A stretch of DNA of 36,404 nt from positions 1-36,404 of the forward strand of contig JAFDVO010000033.1 of assembly GCA_018268955.1 (NCBI GenBank), read 5' to 3'. Position numbers and translations under genes: made by a program. Below, piece by piece: positions 1 to 9,100 of this stretch. Each line of letters opens with the position of its first letter. Position 1 is the stretch's first letter. The DNA comes from Acidobacteriota bacterium. Lineage in GTDB: Bacteria; Acidobacteriota; Vicinamibacteria; Vicinamibacterales; CAVVIG01. Under the pieces are notes generated by a model. That model searched no databases. It was not told the origin of the DNA and saw only the letters and a program-made list of their open reading frames with translations.

Positions 1-90
1 GCCCGCCCTGCCTGCCCCGCCCTGCGTTTGCGTCTTGCGTTTTGGGTGTTGCTGCATTCCTGCATTCGGCATTCCGGCATTGGCGCGGTC
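1..90. repeat. Low-complexity spacer at left edge
   Basis: The window opens with C-rich CCTGCC/CCCGCC units, followed by copies of GCATTCCTGCATTCGGCATT-like octamers. The same two unit families recur at 1562-1606 and 28573-28630. It lies just downstream of the stop codon of the DsbA-like gene. No coding signal is visible here. Confidence 0.6.
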
Positions 91-101
91 CGAACGGATT
101 G

Positions 102-1532
102 CTACCTCCGTCCCTCCCTGGCCTGCCGTGCCAGTTCCTCCTCGACGAGCCGCTTGAAGTATTCGAAGGTCGGCAGGAACGCCGGCGCTTCCGGGGCGAG
201 CCGGCCGTTCACGAGGATGCTTCCCGGCGCCGGGATGTCGTAGCGTCGTGCTTCGTCCAGTGCACTCGTCACGCGGTCTCGCATCTCGTGCCCCTCGACG
301 CACCGAGCGAACCCCGGACGGTCGAGCCCAGCCTCTGACGCCACCTTCTGGAAGCGCGCGTCGTCGAGTGCGCCCGCCGCACCGAGCAACGTGTCGTGGA
401 ACGGCCAGAACTTCCCCTGCGCATTCGCGCAGGCGGCCGCTTCCGCAGCAGCAAGCGATGCGGGGTCGTTCACAGGGAATGGCTTGAAGACGATCCGGAT
501 GCGTGTGCCGAACATGTCCCGGACTCGGCCAAGCGTCGCCGCCTGCCGCGCATAGGCCGGACTCTGGAAGTCCCCGAACAGCACGAGTTCGACCGGTGCG
601 CTGGCCGGCCCGAGCGTCGGGTCGTCCGCACGGTGTTCCACCTCGACGCGTGGCGAGAGCAGCAGGATGTCGGCGTTCGTCGACACCTTCGTGAGCTCCT
701 CGAGGTATGTCATGCGCGCGAGATCCGGTTCGACCTTCCGTGCAAGCCACTCGCGCAGCGCCGGCCGCAGCTGCTCCAGGCTCGCGCCCCTCGTCCGATC
801 CCCCATGCTCTGGTAGAGCGTCGTCAGCGCATTGTCGGGCAGCGGAACCGACCGCTTCGGGAGCTCCTCCGCGAGCAGCGCGTCGACCGTGACCCTCCGC
901 GAGGCGGCCTCGCGCGCGAGGAGCTCGCTGTTGACCATGTCGGTGAGCAGTCGACGCCTCGCGTCGTAGAGCTCACGGCTGGCCGCGAGGTATCCGCTCG
1001 GGTCGGTCCGCTGCCACTCGCGATCGAGCTCGGCAAGCGTGATCGTCCTGTCCCCGACGCGAGCGGCGACGTCACCCGGTGCGGGCATCGGCGAGACCAG
1101 CGGCGCGGCCGACGCAGGCGGCGCATCGGCGGCTCTTGACGACGCGGCTGCGGAACCCGTGCTCGGGGAAGGCGTGGCAGCGGCCGAGACGGAGCCGACC
1201 TGCAGGTCGACCGAAGCCGTGTCGCCCGGGCGCTCCCCTCGCGTGACGGTCAGCAGGTATCTGCCGGCCGGCATCATCCCGAGCGGCGCCGCGGCGATGA
1301 CCCGCTGATCGAGCGCGAGCTGCACATTCAACGGCACGAGGTCGAGCGTCACGAACGGACGCGTCCCGAAGCCGGAACCGGCGATGGTGATCGTGCCAGC
1401 GGCCAGATCGGGTGTGGCGTCGACGATCCGCAGTGGCGCAGCCTGGCCGAACGCCACTCCGGGCAGCGACACCAGCACCAACGCCGCCACCGCAACGGCC
1501 CACGCCGCCCGCACGGCGCGCGTCCCCCTCAC
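102..1532 (-). CDS. Exported DsbA-fold (thioredoxin_4-like) protein lacking the CXXC motif, with N-terminal IPT/TIG-like domain
   Basis: I chose the GTG at 1532 because it immediately precedes a good signal peptide (VRGTRAVRAAWAV... to VAFGQ). The longer open frame to 1601 runs into an octamer repeat array. Domains in order: signal peptide (about 1-30), an IPT/TIG-like beta domain (about 33-115, with ITIAGSGFGT), an Ala/Pro/Ser linker, a SurA-like helical segment (about 155-285, VGDRTITLAELD), and a DsbA-type thioredoxin fold (about 300-476). The fold is recognised from FGDFQSPAYA, CANAQGKFWPFHDTLL and ILVNGR. In this family the first motif is normally FxDFQCPYC; here both active-site cysteines are missing (S-P-A-Y-A). 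It is therefore unlikely to be a redox enzyme and may instead be a chaperone or binding protein in the periplasm. It is the last gene of the minus-strand group. Confidence 0.75.
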   Translation of the reverse strand: MRGTRAVRAAWAVAVAALVLVSLPGVAFGQAAPLRIVDATPDLAAGTITIAGSGFGTRPFVTLDLVPLNVQLALDQRVIAAAPLGMMPAGRYLLTVTRGERPGDTASVDLQVGSVSAAATPSPSTGSAAASSRAADAPPASAAPLVSPMPAPGDVAARVGDRTITLAELDREWQRTDPSGYLAASRELYDARRRLLTDMVNSELLAREAASRRVTVDALLAEELPKRSVPLPDNALTTLYQSMGDRTRGASLEQLRPALREWLARKVEPDLARMTYLEELTKVSTNADILLLSPRVEVEHRADDPTLGPASAPVELVLFGDFQSPAYARQAATLGRVRDMFGTRIRIVFKPFPVNDPASLAAAEAAACANAQGKFWPFHDTLLGAAGALDDARFQKVASEAGLDRPGFARCVEGHEMRDRVTSALDEARRYDIPAPGSILVNGRLAPEAPAFLPTFEYFKRLVEEELARQAREGRR

Positions 1533-1561
1533 GAGAGGCTCAATCCCGCCGCGACGACCAT

Positions 1562-1711
1562 GACTGCATTCCTGCATTCCTGCATTCCTGCATTGCTCCA
1601 TTCCTGCATGTCCGCCTTCGTGCTTTCGCGCCCCTCAGCCCTGCCCGCCCGTCACGCGACGGTTCGTGCGCTCCTGCGTTGTTGCGTTGCTGCGTTGTTG
1701 CGTTGTTGCAT
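1562..1711. repeat. Tandem octamer arrays (CTGCATTC and GTTGCGTT families)
   Basis: At 1562-1606 the unit CTGCATTC/CTGCATTG repeats about five times. At 1678-1711 a related GTTGCGTTGCTGCGTTGTTGC array follows. Both lie in the 200 bp spacer between the TPR lipoprotein stop and the preferred start of the DsbA-like gene. The array is open in the frame of the downstream gene and would add a spurious N-terminal extension (MEQCRNAGMQEC). Confidence 0.75.
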
Positions 1712-1732
1712 TTCCGGATCGCCCGCCTGCCC

Positions 1733-3349
1733 CTACGGCATCTCCTCATCCGTCCACGGTGTGCGGCACGGATCGGCGCGGTCGTAGAGTTTCTGTCGTG
1801 CGATGAGGCGTGCCTTCATCGCCGCCTGCCCCGCGCGCTCAGCCGCCGCCGTGAGGTCCCGCTGCAGCGCCTGCGCCTCGCGGTACTGCCCGAGCTCTGC
1901 GAGTGTCATCGCGTAGGTCTCGCCCAGTTCCAGCGTGCGCCCACGCTTCAGCATCTGCTGGACGAGGTCCATCGCCTTCGCGCCGTCGCGGACGGTGCCG
2001 TCCGGAGATGTCGCGAGCAACCGCGCCAGCGCATGCATCGTGACGAGGTCGCCCGGGGAAGACTGCAGCGCCTCGTCGAGGACACGTCGCGCCTCGCGGT
2101 CGCGGTGCGCCTTGCTCAGGACCATGACCTTGCCCATGCGGGCTTCCGTATTGTCAGGGGCGGAGGCGAGCGCGGTGTCGTACTCGGCCAGCGCGGCCTC
2201 CAGCTTGCCCGCACGCCGCAGGCTCGACGCGAGTCGCAGTCGCGCTTCCGTGTACGTGGGCCTCGCCTTCAGCGCCGCCTGGAACCGCTGGATCGCCTCG
2301 GCATGCTGTCCCTTGGATTGCGCCAGCACACCAAGACTGAACTGCGACGGGAAGTACTCCGGCGAGAGTCGGACCGCTGTCTCGAACTCGGCAACCGCGC
2401 CTTTCTCGTCCTGCATCATGCTGAGCGCCGTTGCGAGCCGATGATGCAGCGCAGGGCTGTCCGGCGCGAGCGCCAGCCCCTTGCGGAACTGCTCGGCTGC
2501 ACCCTCCCAGTCTTCTTCGTCCAGCCGCCGGATGCCGAGGCTCTCGTAGGTCTGCGGACTCTGCAGCAGCGAGTCGAGTTCCACCATCAGCGTGTCGCGC
2601 GGTGCGATGCGCGCATCGCGCCTGAGCCGGAGGTGCTCGGCCGATTTCGTCGTATCGCCCAGAGCCCCGTATGCCTGCGACAACGGATAGTGGGCCGCCG
2701 TCGCCTTCGGGTTGAGCCGCAGCACCTCCTCGAGATACTCGACCGCCTTTGCGTGTTCACCCTTGGCGAGTGCGGTCCGCCCGGCGCCGTACTTCGCAGA
2801 GACGGAGTTCGGATCGAGCCGCAGCGCGTGGGCAAACGCATCCTCCGCAACGTCGACCTTGCCCGAGGCAAGGCTGACGTCGCCAAGCCACACGAGCGAG
2901 TCCATGTCGTCCGGCTTCAGCTGCAGCACTCTCTGGAACGCGTCAGCCGCCTTTGGCAGATCACCGCCGGACCGCGCAAGGTGCGCCAGGTAGTAGGGCC
3001 AGCGGTAATCGGACGGATTGAGCGCCTGCGCGGCGTTCATCTCGGTGGTCGCCGCGTCGGGGAGCTGCGCGGCCATCAGCAGCTTGCCGAGTTCGCCATG
3101 CGCGTTGGCGCGGTCGATGGCTGTCGCGTCCGGCTTCGCCGCCGTCTTCACGAGCCAGTCATGAGCCTCCGTGATCTGGTGCTGCACGGACGGTACGAGC
3201 TTCGAGATGTCCGGCAGCGGCGCGGCGGTGTCGGTGTCGGTCTGTTGCGCGGCCGATGGCTGCGCCTGCGGTGCACCGGGCTGCGAGCACGCCGCCATGC
3301 ACAGCCCGAGCGCCAGCGCCGATGCGGTGACGAGCGACCCTCGTCTCAC
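1733..3349 (-). CDS. TPR-repeat lipoprotein
   Basis: A 538-residue protein with a lipoprotein signal peptide ending in LCMAAC (lipidated Cys at about 21). A linker is followed by at least ten tetratricopeptide repeats from about residue 65 to 490 (for example WPYYLAHLARSGGDLPKAADAFQRV, AKYGAGRTALAKGEHAKAVEYL). It probably acts as a protein-interaction scaffold at the membrane. Its GTG start overlaps the TGA stop of the upstream CRTAC1 gene in the sequence GTGA, which indicates translational coupling. CRTAC1-type and TPR proteins commonly occur together in Acidobacteriota, so a joint function is plausible, but the substrate is unknown. Confidence 0.85.
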   Translation of the reverse strand: MRRGSLVTASALALGLCMAACSQPGAPQAQPSAAQQTDTDTAAPLPDISKLVPSVQHQITEAHDWLVKTAAKPDATAIDRANAHGELGKLLMAAQLPDAATTEMNAAQALNPSDYRWPYYLAHLARSGGDLPKAADAFQRVLQLKPDDMDSLVWLGDVSLASGKVDVAEDAFAHALRLDPNSVSAKYGAGRTALAKGEHAKAVEYLEEVLRLNPKATAAHYPLSQAYGALGDTTKSAEHLRLRRDARIAPRDTLMVELDSLLQSPQTYESLGIRRLDEEDWEGAAEQFRKGLALAPDSPALHHRLATALSMMQDEKGAVAEFETAVRLSPEYFPSQFSLGVLAQSKGQHAEAIQRFQAALKARPTYTEARLRLASSLRRAGKLEAALAEYDTALASAPDNTEARMGKVMVLSKAHRDREARRVLDEALQSSPGDLVTMHALARLLATSPDGTVRDGAKAMDLVQQMLKRGRTLELGETYAMTLAELGQYREAQALQRDLTAAAERAGQAAMKARLIARQKLYDRADPCRTPWTDEEMP

Positions 3350-5073
3350 TTCCCCTCACCCTGCCGCAGCGTGGTCCAGCGGTCCGCGGTCACGCCGTTC
3401 CACCTCTCGGCCGTGCCGTCCGGCCACTTCACGTCGACAGTTACCGGCCCGCTCGACGCACCAAGGCCCACCAGCACACGCGGATCGTTCGCCGATGCGT
3501 AGCTGCCGTCCGCACGGGCACGCCGCCAACGCGTCTTCCCATCAGCGCCTGTCACGCCAACACGGGCGCCGAGCATGTCACGCCCTCCCGCGCCGCCGAC
3601 CACACGGAGCCCGACCCAGTGCTGCCGGTTGCCGACGTTGTTGATCAGCAGCCGGGTGCGGCCCGCATCGTTGCCGACGAGCACGTCGATATCCCCATCG
3701 TTGTCGATGTCCCCGAAGGCGGCGCCACGGCCGGACTCGGACATCGCGAACAGGCTGCCCGCCTTCGCGGTGACATCTTCGAACCGCCCGTTCCCGAGGT
3801 TGCGGAACAGCAACCGGTGCTGGTCGTACGGGAAGGGGACGTTCTGGTGCCCTTCGAGCATGATGATCGTGCCGTTCGCCGAGAAGGTGTCGAGCCATCC
3901 GTCGTTGTCGTAGTCGAACCACGCCGTGCCCCACCCCGTAAACGGCGTGCTCGCCGGCCCGAGCCCGGACACGGCCCCCTGATCGCGGAAGCGACCACCA
4001 CCGTCGTTCACGTAGAGGTTGAAGCCCTGGCTCGTGAGCTCGGTCATGATGAGGTCTTCGTCGCCATCGTTGTCGAAGTCCCCGGCGTCGACCCCCATGC
4101 TGGCCTCCGCCTTGCCTTCAGCCGTGACCGCGGCACCGCCCGCCAACGCCGACTCCTTGAAGGTGCCGTTGCGCTGGTTCATCCACAGCATGTTGTCTTC
4201 GCCATCGTCCGCGACGTAGATGTCGATCCAGCCGTCGCCGTCGAAGTCGGCCGTGGCGACACCGAGAGCGGGCCGGGGCCTGAGGCCGGGAAGCGCCTTC
4301 GCGGTCACGTCGGTGAAGTGCCCCTTCCCGTCGTTGTGATAGAGGCGATCGGGGAAGCCGCCGTAGATCTGTGGTGGGCAGTAGTCACGCGCGCCCGCCG
4401 GATTCGGGCAGACGGTCTCCTTGTCGAGCCCGCGATATCGGACATTGTTGCCGACGTACAGGTCGAGCGCACCGTCGCGGTCGTAGTCGAGGAATGCCGC
4501 CGACACGCCGAAGCCCGGTTCGTTGGCCGTTCCGCTCTGCTTCGTGATGTCAGTGAAGGTGCCGTTGCCGCTATTGCGATACAGCTGCGAGCCGCCGAAA
4601 CTCGTGAGGTAGAGATCGACGAAGCCGTCGTTGTCGACATCTCCCGTGGCGACGCCGAAACCGAACGCCGTCGCCTCTATCCCGCTCTGCGCGGTGACGT
4701 CGGTGAAGTGCAGCGTACGTGTGCCGTCGGCGCGCACCTCGAGATCGTTGCGATACAACCGACCGCGCAGCGATGGGTCCGGCCGCGTACCCGGTTCGAG
4801 CGGGTGCCCCTGCACGAGGTAGACGTCCAGATCGCCGTCGTTGTCGAAGTCGAACAGCGCAACGCCGGGCGGCAGGATTTCGGGGTAGTAGAACTTCCCT
4901 GTCGCGCCGTTGACGTGGGTGAAGTCGATGCCGCTCTCCTGCGCACGGTCCGTGAACCATTCCATGGGCGGGGCCGGTGGCGCACCTGCTGGTGCCGGCG
5001 CGGACGTCTGCTGTGAACCACCGCCGCACCCGAGAGCCACTGCGAGGGCGACAACGCTCGCATGAAGCCGCAC
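3346..5073 (-). CDS. CRTAC1-family lipoprotein (VCBS/FG-GAP beta-propeller plus ASPIC/UnbV domain)
   Basis: The open frame extends to 5352, but that stretch overlaps the nitrilase gene. The GTG at 5073, one base after the nitrilase stop and preceded by GTGGGGAA, gives a proper lipoprotein signal (VRLHASVVALAVALGC). The 575-residue product has at least six calcium-binding-like repeats of the type DFDNDGDLDVYL (about 65-480), each followed by LYRNxGxGxFxDVT strands. This is the FG-GAP/VCBS propeller. A C-terminal ASPIC/UnbV region follows (about 500-575, ARVGV, VLVGLGASSGPVTVDVKWPDG). Proteins of this family are exported and of mostly unknown function; adhesion or carbohydrate binding is suggested by homology only. 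It is tightly packed between the nitrilase and TPR genes. Confidence 0.88.
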   Translation of the reverse strand: MRLHASVVALAVALGCGGGSQQTSAPAPAGAPPAPPMEWFTDRAQESGIDFTHVNGATGKFYYPEILPPGVALFDFDNDGDLDVYLVQGHPLEPGTRPDPSLRGRLYRNDLEVRADGTRTLHFTDVTAQSGIEATAFGFGVATGDVDNDGFVDLYLTSFGGSQLYRNSGNGTFTDITKQSGTANEPGFGVSAAFLDYDRDGALDLYVGNNVRYRGLDKETVCPNPAGARDYCPPQIYGGFPDRLYHNDGKGHFTDVTAKALPGLRPRPALGVATADFDGDGWIDIYVADDGEDNMLWMNQRNGTFKESALAGGAAVTAEGKAEASMGVDAGDFDNDGDEDLIMTELTSQGFNLYVNDGGGRFRDQGAVSGLGPASTPFTGWGTAWFDYDNDGWLDTFSANGTIIMLEGHQNVPFPYDQHRLLFRNLGNGRFEDVTAKAGSLFAMSESGRGAAFGDIDNDGDIDVLVGNDAGRTRLLINNVGNRQHWVGLRVVGGAGGRDMLGARVGVTGADGKTRWRRARADGSYASANDPRVLVGLGASSGPVTVDVKWPDGTAERWNGVTADRWTTLRQGEGK

Positions 5074-5074
5074 C

Positions 5075-6091
5075 TTATTCCCCACGGCCGCTCCGCTGTT
5101 CAAATGCGCGCTTCGCGTCGGCGATACGAGCGTTGTTCTCGTCATACGAGAGCGGCGCCGCAGGGTCGACTCGGGGCACATAGCCGGCCTCACGGTACAC
5201 CGGATACGCCCCGGTCCGGAGGTGCGCCAGCATGTGGTGCCCCACGCGGGTGGCGCGCTCGTGCCGCAGGGCAGAAATGTCCACAGGCGCGACCACGATG
5301 CGCTCGCCTGGGCCGGGTGAAGCCTCTGCGACGAGCCTCCCGTCGAAATCAACGACCTGTGAGCCCCCGGGCCACGAGTACGGCGGATAGTGCTTCAGGC
5401 TCGCGCCCTGGTTTGCCGCGACAACCCAGGCCATGTTCTCGATGGCGCGCGTCCGGTTCACCAGCGTCCACCAGTTCATCGGCTCGGTTGCGCCCCACGG
5501 GTCCATGTAGGCCGACACGCGGATGAGCACCTCGGCGCCATTCGCCGCAAGCTGCCGGATCGCCTCCGGGAACAGCCAGTCGTAGCAGATGGCACACCCA
5601 AGGCGGCCGATCTTCGTGTCCGCCACCGGGAACAGCGGCTCGTCGTACTCCGGGATGTCATGCGGACTGCTGTGGACCTCGAAGGGGATCCACGGATTCA
5701 CCTTGCGGTACTTGTACAGGATCCCTTCCGGCCCGATCAGGCAGGTCGTGTTGAAGACGACGCCGGGGTACTTCGGATCCTCCTCGAGCATCGATCCGCT
5801 CTGGATGTAGATGTCGTGCTCGCGCGCCTTCGCGTGGAGCCGGTCGGTGTGCTCGTTGGGAATGGTGACAGTCAGGTGCGTGAGCAGATCCGAAACCGCG
5901 GCATACACAGGCGCAGCGTGGGCAAACTCCGGAAACACCACGAGGCGCACGGGCAGGAACGGCGCCGCGCCGGCCACAGCGGCGTCGATCATGTCGACGA
6001 TCCGGTCGGTGTTCGCCCGCATCGCCGTGCGGCTCGCGGGGTTGGGCAGATCGGTCTGGCAGGCGGCGACGGAATATCTGAGGTGAAGCAT
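5075..6091 (-). CDS. Nitrilase-superfamily carbon-nitrogen hydrolase
   Basis: A 338-residue cytoplasmic protein without a signal peptide. The Glu-Lys-Cys triad of the nitrilase superfamily is visible: E55 in VVFPEFAH, K130 in YKYRKVNPW and C169 in GCAICYDWLFPEA. The remainder (RAIENMAWVVAANQGAS, PGGSQVVDFDGRLVAEA) matches aliphatic amidase/N-carbamoyl hydrolase-like members. It probably hydrolyses a C-N bond in an amide, carbamoyl compound or nitrile; the exact substrate cannot be read from sequence. It is followed after 1 bp by the CRTAC1 gene and so probably belongs to the same operon. The ATG at 6091 starts well within the family alignment, but its Shine-Dalgarno sequence is weak. Confidence 0.87.
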   Translation of the reverse strand: MLHLRYSVAACQTDLPNPASRTAMRANTDRIVDMIDAAVAGAAPFLPVRLVVFPEFAHAAPVYAAVSDLLTHLTVTIPNEHTDRLHAKAREHDIYIQSGSMLEEDPKYPGVVFNTTCLIGPEGILYKYRKVNPWIPFEVHSSPHDIPEYDEPLFPVADTKIGRLGCAICYDWLFPEAIRQLAANGAEVLIRVSAYMDPWGATEPMNWWTLVNRTRAIENMAWVVAANQGASLKHYPPYSWPGGSQVVDFDGRLVAEASPGPGERIVVAPVDISALRHERATRVGHHMLAHLRTGAYPVYREAGYVPRVDPAAPLSYDENNARIADAKRAFEQRSGRGE

Positions 6092-6151
6092 GAAATCGAT
6101 GAAGGCTAATCGCTACTTCCTAATCGCTAATTGCTGACTGCTGAACGCCCA
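6092..6151. repeat. Short direct repeats in operon spacer
   Basis: The 60 bp between the giant lipoprotein and nitrilase genes contains TAATCGCTA twice (about 6107 and 6121), then AATTGCTGACTGCTGAAC. These are short-unit repeats like those in other spacers of the window. No terminator is visible, so read-through is likely. Confidence 0.45.
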
Positions 6152-9100
6152 TCAGAGTGGCGGGATCGCGCGCGGGACCCGACGCGTGTTGAACTGTTCG
6201 CGATACGCGCGATGTTCCGCCGTGTCCGGGTACTGCTCGGTTGACGGATACGGGTAGCGCGACATGCCGTGGAACGGCAGCGGCTCGACCGTGTCAGGGC
6301 TTGCGGAGTTCACGTCCATCTCCTTGCTGTAGCCGTCGCCCCGCAGGAGGTACGTGCGTGTCCATCCCTGTGGCAGCGGCTTCGCATCTGCCTCGAACTC
6401 CAGCGCGACCTCATCGCCGGTCTTCGCAATGACGAACTGGTCGTCCGCCTTCGACAACAACGGCAGCACATCACCCGGACGCGTGAAGCTGCCGACAAAC
6501 GCCTTCCACGGCGAGACCTGGCTCACGCGGGTGTAGTCGTAACCGGGCGGATCTTCTCCATCGGGACGGACCTCGGCCGAGAAGCCGCGTTCGCGGAGCG
6601 TTGCCACGCGCGGGTCGGCGAGGCTGGTGACCAGTCCGTCGGCTGCCGCGGTCTCGCCCACCTGAATCTGGTCCCAGTAGACCCGCATGTTCGTCGAGAG
6701 CCGCAGTTCGTGCTCGCCGCCCTTCAACACACTGCCGAGATCCAGAGCAATCGTCTGCGGACGCCCCACAGGAATTCCGATGCCCACGTCCAGGCGCCGC
6801 CAGCGGCCGCTCGCCTCCCGCGCCTCGAGATACGGCTCGACCAGGGCGAGCCCCGCCTGTGCGCCGGCAACGTTGTCGCTCGAGAACGCGTAGTCGGTCC
6901 ACGCCGTCAGCAGCAGCGTCTGCGGCGCACGGACCTGCCCGAGCTCGATCGTCAGCGAGTGCGGCTCCGCGTACCCGCGAATGCGGTCACGCGTGAAGTC
7001 GTCGGGGTAACGTCGGTCAAGCGCCGCGATGCGGTCGGTGACGTCGTGCCCGTGATCGTCGGTCACGCGCACTGGCGCGTGGGGCTGCCGCACCGCGTGG
7101 AGGCGATGGGGTTTCGGCTCGACGGTCATCCCCTCGTTCGGGAACACCTGCACGTCGGCAGGATGCGCCACCGTCATCAGCTGCAACTGGTCCAGGTACA
7201 GCACCTCCTCGAGCTCGTTGGTGACGCGCAGCTGCAGGCGACCGTCCCGTGGCACGAGCTGGTCGCCCCGGATGCGAACGTATTCAACCGGATCCGGGTG
7301 GTTCCAGGCGCCGGGCCCCTCGTAGTAGCCCATCTCGCCACCACCGAGAAAGTCGGTGACGAATTCGAACCGCTCACCATTCCAGACGAACAGGAACGGG
7401 CACGACGAAGGCTTGCGATCGAGTTCTTCGACGACGAATGGGCTCGAAAGGAACGCGTCCTTTCCGCCTTCGGCCGCAGGCGCGATCTCCGCCTGCAGGA
7501 TGCCTGACGGCCAGAGCACGCGCGCGACATCGGCGCCCGGTCGCGGTCCAAGCCCGAACATCACCTCGGAAGGCGCCACGGCTGGAGAGGTGGACGACGT
7601 CTCGGCCCTGGCACTCAGGCTTCCGGCACGCACCTGCACCTTGGCACCCACGCCAAGCCGGTTGGTGACGCGGCCGCGCAATTGAACGCGGAGCGCGTGG
7701 TTCCGCGAATCGCCGCTGTTCCGCCACAACCACGTTGCGTCCCCCGTGGAGGCCACGATGTCGAGGTCGCCGTCGCGATCGATGTCGGCCACCGTCATGG
7801 ACCTGACAGGTCCCGCCGCTGCGCCCTTCGCCTCCACAGCCTCGGTCGTGACGTCCACGAAGCTCGGGCCGGCATTCCGCAGCACAACGAGCCCCGACGT
7901 CGTCGTCGCCACCAGATCGAGGAGGCCGTCGTTGTCGTAGTCCAGCAACTGCGCCGCGGTCGCGCCCCGCGTCTGTGCCGGGGCAGACGATACCTTGAAG
8001 TGTCCGTGACCGTCGCTGAGGGCGAACACGCTCTCGCCCGTCCGCGCGAAGAAGAAGTCCGGGTAGTCGTCCTTGTTCACGTCGCCGACGGCAACAGCCG
8101 TCGTGCGCTCGTCTCCGTTCGCGGGTCCGGTCAATCCCACTTCTGGCGATACGTCGCGGAACGTGCCGTCGCGCTGGTTCGACAGCAGTGCGGGCGCGCC
8201 CTCGGCTGGGACGACGAGCAGGTCAATGTCGCGGTGATTGTCGAAGTCGGTCGGAACCACAGCGATGACGTGACCGCGCCGTTCCAGCTTCGCCGCCCGG
8301 GTGATGTCCGTGAAGGTCCCGTTGCCGTTGTTCCGCAGCAACTGGAGTGGAGCGGGGGCGAATCCGGACGGGAACTCCCAGGGGCCGCTGCGCTGCTTCC
8401 GCGTGGCTGCGATGTCGGCCAGGCCCGCGATCAGCAGGTCCACGTCGCCGTCGTGGTCGACGTCGACGAACGCAGCGGCGCCGGCCAGCGAGGGGAATGA
8501 CGGAAGCTTGGCGGACCGCGTGACGTCAGCAAAGTGCCCCTTGCCGTCGTTGCGGTACAGGCTGCTGCCGGCTACCCGCAGGACGAACAGGTCGGCCGCG
8601 CCGTCATTGTCGTAGTCCGCCGCGAGCACGCCGATGCCGGGTGACTTCGAGGAGGTGGAGAACCCGCTCTGGCTCGTGATGTCGACCGGCGTGCCCTCCG
8701 GCGTCGGTCGAAGGATGCGCTGCGAGGAGGCGGAGACGACAACCAGTTCGAGCGTGCCGTCGCCGTCGATATCGACGAGTGTCTGTCCCCCTCCGAGTCC
8801 CGCCGTCAGGGCGCGGACGCCCGCGTCGGCGAGATCCGCCGCGCCAACGGAACGGCCGATCGCTGCAGGTACGGCGGTCGCAACGCGCTCGGCGCCAATG
8901 TCCGCTCGCGAGAACTTCGCAGGTGGTGTCGAGGGGTCCACGAGGTCCGGCTCCGCGCCGGTGGACGCGATCGCCTCGGCATAGCGACCCTGCTCGAGAT
9001 AGCCGGTGCCGAAGGTGACCGCGTAGTTCGCGCGCCTCAGGTCCTGCGCCCGTTGCAGCAGCACCTGGCCTTCGTCCGTCTTTCCGCTCCTTGTCAGCGC

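Noticed and set aside
1412..3502. A 696-codon plus-strand open frame
   Set aside because: It is antisense to the TPR lipoprotein gene and parts of its neighbours, and rich in Arg and Leu with no domain.
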